From positions 1-7,956 of the forward strand of contig JAEWWF010000302.1 of assembly GCA_023396465.1 (NCBI GenBank): 7,956 bases of DNA, in the 5' to 3' direction. The stretch is from Pseudomonadota bacterium (lineage in GTDB: Bacteria > Pseudomonadota > Alphaproteobacteria > Rhodospirillales > Rhodospirillaceae). The notes below the pieces were generated by a model that saw only the letters and a list, made by a program, of their open reading frames with translations, did not search any database and was not told the DNA's origin. The position numbers and the translations under genes are program-made. This document shows positions 6,787 to 7,956 of this stretch, one piece after another; the stretch's first letter is position 1, and every line of letters begins with the position of its first letter.

Positions 6787-6945
6787 CGCCGCGCCGCAGC
6801 ATCGGGCGGAACCCCTTGCATCGGCTGGAAAGGGGCCGGGGCCGCTTGCGCCGCCGCGGACAGGACAGACCGACAGGAGCGCAACCTCGTGCAAGACCCG
6901 GCGGCCCGAGTCGGGCATTCTGTTCCTCGGATAAGGAGGAGAGCC

Positions 6946-7676
6946 GTGCGTTTCCGAGACTCATTTTCGCCTGCCGTCCTGTGGCAGGGCGCCCGCGACA
7001 ACCTGGGCATCGGCGTCGCCGTGTCGGGCTACGGCGCCGTGTTCGGCGTGCTGGTGGCCGGCAAGGGCATCTCGCTGGCGGCCATGGAGGCGATGAACCT
7101 GTTCATCTTCGCCGGGGCGGCGCAGTTCATCATGGTGGAGATGTGGCACCCGCGCGCCCTGCGGCGGAGATCATCCTCGCCGCGCTGATCGTCAATCTGC
7201 GCTACATGCTCATCGGCGCCAGCCTGCGGCCGCTGTTCCTCGGCCGCCCCTTCGCCCACAAGGCGGCGGGGATGCATCTGGTGGCCGACGAAAACTGGGC
7301 GGTGACCATGAATGCCCACGCTCGCGACCCCGGTGCCCTGAGCCCCGGCCACCTGCTGGGCGGCGGCTTGTGCCTGGCGGCGTTCTGGCATGCCTCCAGC
7401 ATCGCCGGCCATGCCCTCGGCGGGGTGCTGCCGGCGCCGGAGGTGCTGGGGCTCGACTTCGCCTTCACAGCCGTGTTACTGGCGCTCGCCATCGGCCTGT
7501 GGAAAGGGCGCGGCGACGTGCTGCCGTGGCTGGTCACCGGCGTCACCGCCTGGGCGGCGGCGGCGCTGCTGCCGGGCAAGTGGTACGTGCTGATCGCCGC
7601 CGTCGCTGGCTTCGCCGTCACGGTGGCGCTGCACGCCCGCCGCCAGTCGCTGGAGGAATGCGGTGCCGATGTCTGA
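6946..7676 (+). pseudogene. azlC: Branched-chain amino-acid exporter large subunit AzlC, frameshifted as written
   Basis: AzlC-family proteins form, with AzlD, an inner-membrane exporter linked to branched-chain amino-acid efflux and azaleucine resistance. The start is the GTG at 6946, with AAGGAGGAGAG just upstream. The first frame gives a family-like N terminus (WQGARDNLGIGVAVSGYGAVFGV, then IFAGAAQFIMVEMW) through about codon 70. It then turns into arginine/serine junk and stops at 7188 after 80 residues. The homology resumes in the next frame from about 7158 (PAAEIILAALIVNLRYMLIGASLRP) and runs through several membrane segments to the stop at 7674-7676. One extra C in the CCC at 7157-7159 would restore a 243-residue protein of normal AzlC length. 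Either the gene is freshly broken or the sequence has a one-base error. Both parts keep clean family sequence, which favours an error or a very recent mutation. Confidence 0.85.
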
Positions 7677-7956
7677 AATGTTGCTTGATCCGCTGGTGCT
7701 GATCATCGCTGGCGTCGCCGCCGGCACCTATGCCCTGCGCCTGGGCGGCCTGCTGCTGGCCGACCGCCTGCCGCGCAAGGGCGCCGTCGCCGCCGGACTG
7801 GAGCGCCTGCCGGGCATCGTGCTGCTGGCCCTGGTGGTGCCGGCGGTGACCGACCTGGGCCTGCTGGGCATCGTCGCCGCCACCGCCACCGCCGCGGCGG
7901 CGATTCTCAGCCGCAGCCCGCTGCTGGCCATGGTGGTCGGCGCCGGCGTGGTGGCC
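7669..7956 (+). CDS. azlD: Branched-chain amino-acid exporter small subunit AzlD (partial, runs off the window)
   Basis: This is the small membrane partner of AzlC. The visible 96 residues begin MSEMLLDPLVLIIAGVAAGTYALRLGG and continue LPRKGAVAAGLERLPGIVLLALVVPAVTD, a pattern typical of AzlD: a short protein of about 100-110 residues with around four hydrophobic helices. The first helix carries the TYALRLGG motif, and an arginine/proline loop precedes the second. Only the last few residues and the stop are missing at the right edge. The ATG at 7669 overlaps the end of azlC by 8 bases. GGAGGA at 7652-7657 lies 11 bases ahead of it, so an in-frame GTG at 7663 with 5-base spacing is an alternative start. 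The overlap indicates co-translation with azlC and would make azlD expression sensitive to the azlC frameshift. Confidence 0.88.
   Translation, partial: MSEMLLDPLVLIIAGVAAGTYALRLGGLLLADRLPRKGAVAAGLERLPGIVLLALVVPAVTDLGLLGIVAATATAAAAILSRSPLLAMVVGAGVVA

Noticed and set aside
6295..6918. Longer RbsD with about 68 extra N-terminal residues
   Set aside because: The extension crosses the operator and promoter region and has no family resemblance. The ATG at 6714 has a strong ribosome binding site and gives the standard 139-residue protein.
6846..6930. sigma-70 promoter for azlC
   Set aside because: Several TTGC-type hexamers occur, but none has an acceptable -10 box at 16-18 bases, so no site can be supported.

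Overview
The window is very GC-rich (about 70% by eye, with G/C-dominated third codon positions). Its proteins resemble proteobacterial families. A high-GC proteobacterium is the best guess, possibly an alphaproteobacterium, but nothing in the sequence fixes the genus.

Layout from left to right. Positions 1-108 are a short non-coding leader. A complete NarL/LuxR-type response regulator follows on the + strand (109-786). Converging on it, with only 2 bases between the stop codons, is a six-gene D-ribose uptake and utilisation operon on the - strand. In transcription order it reads rbsD (6714-6295), rbsA (6248-4761), rbsC (4745-3738), rbsB (3687-2806), rbsR (2731-1712) and rbsK (1715-789). Upstream of rbsD is a 231-base divergent intergenic region with two overlapping LacI-family operators (6759-6786) and a weak promoter beneath them. 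Leaving to the right on the + strand is a branched-chain amino-acid exporter pair, azlC (6946-7676) and azlD (7669 to beyond the window). As written, azlC carries a one-base frameshift near 7157-7159.

How the genes work together. RbsB captures ribose in the periplasm and hands it to the RbsC permease, driven by the tandem ATPase RbsA. RbsD interconverts the pyranose and furanose forms of ribose, and RbsK phosphorylates ribose to ribose-5-phosphate for the pentose phosphate pathway and nucleotide synthesis. RbsR very probably represses the operon from the twin operators in front of rbsD and is released by ribose or its phosphate. A strong hairpin after rbsB probably sets the abundant binding protein apart from the regulator and kinase genes. 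AzlCD and the response regulator have no evident role in ribose metabolism and appear to be neighbours only.

I see no transposon, CRISPR array, tRNA, rRNA or clearly novel system. The points most worth a second look are the azlC frameshift, the twin overlapping operators, and the hairpin between rbsB and rbsR.
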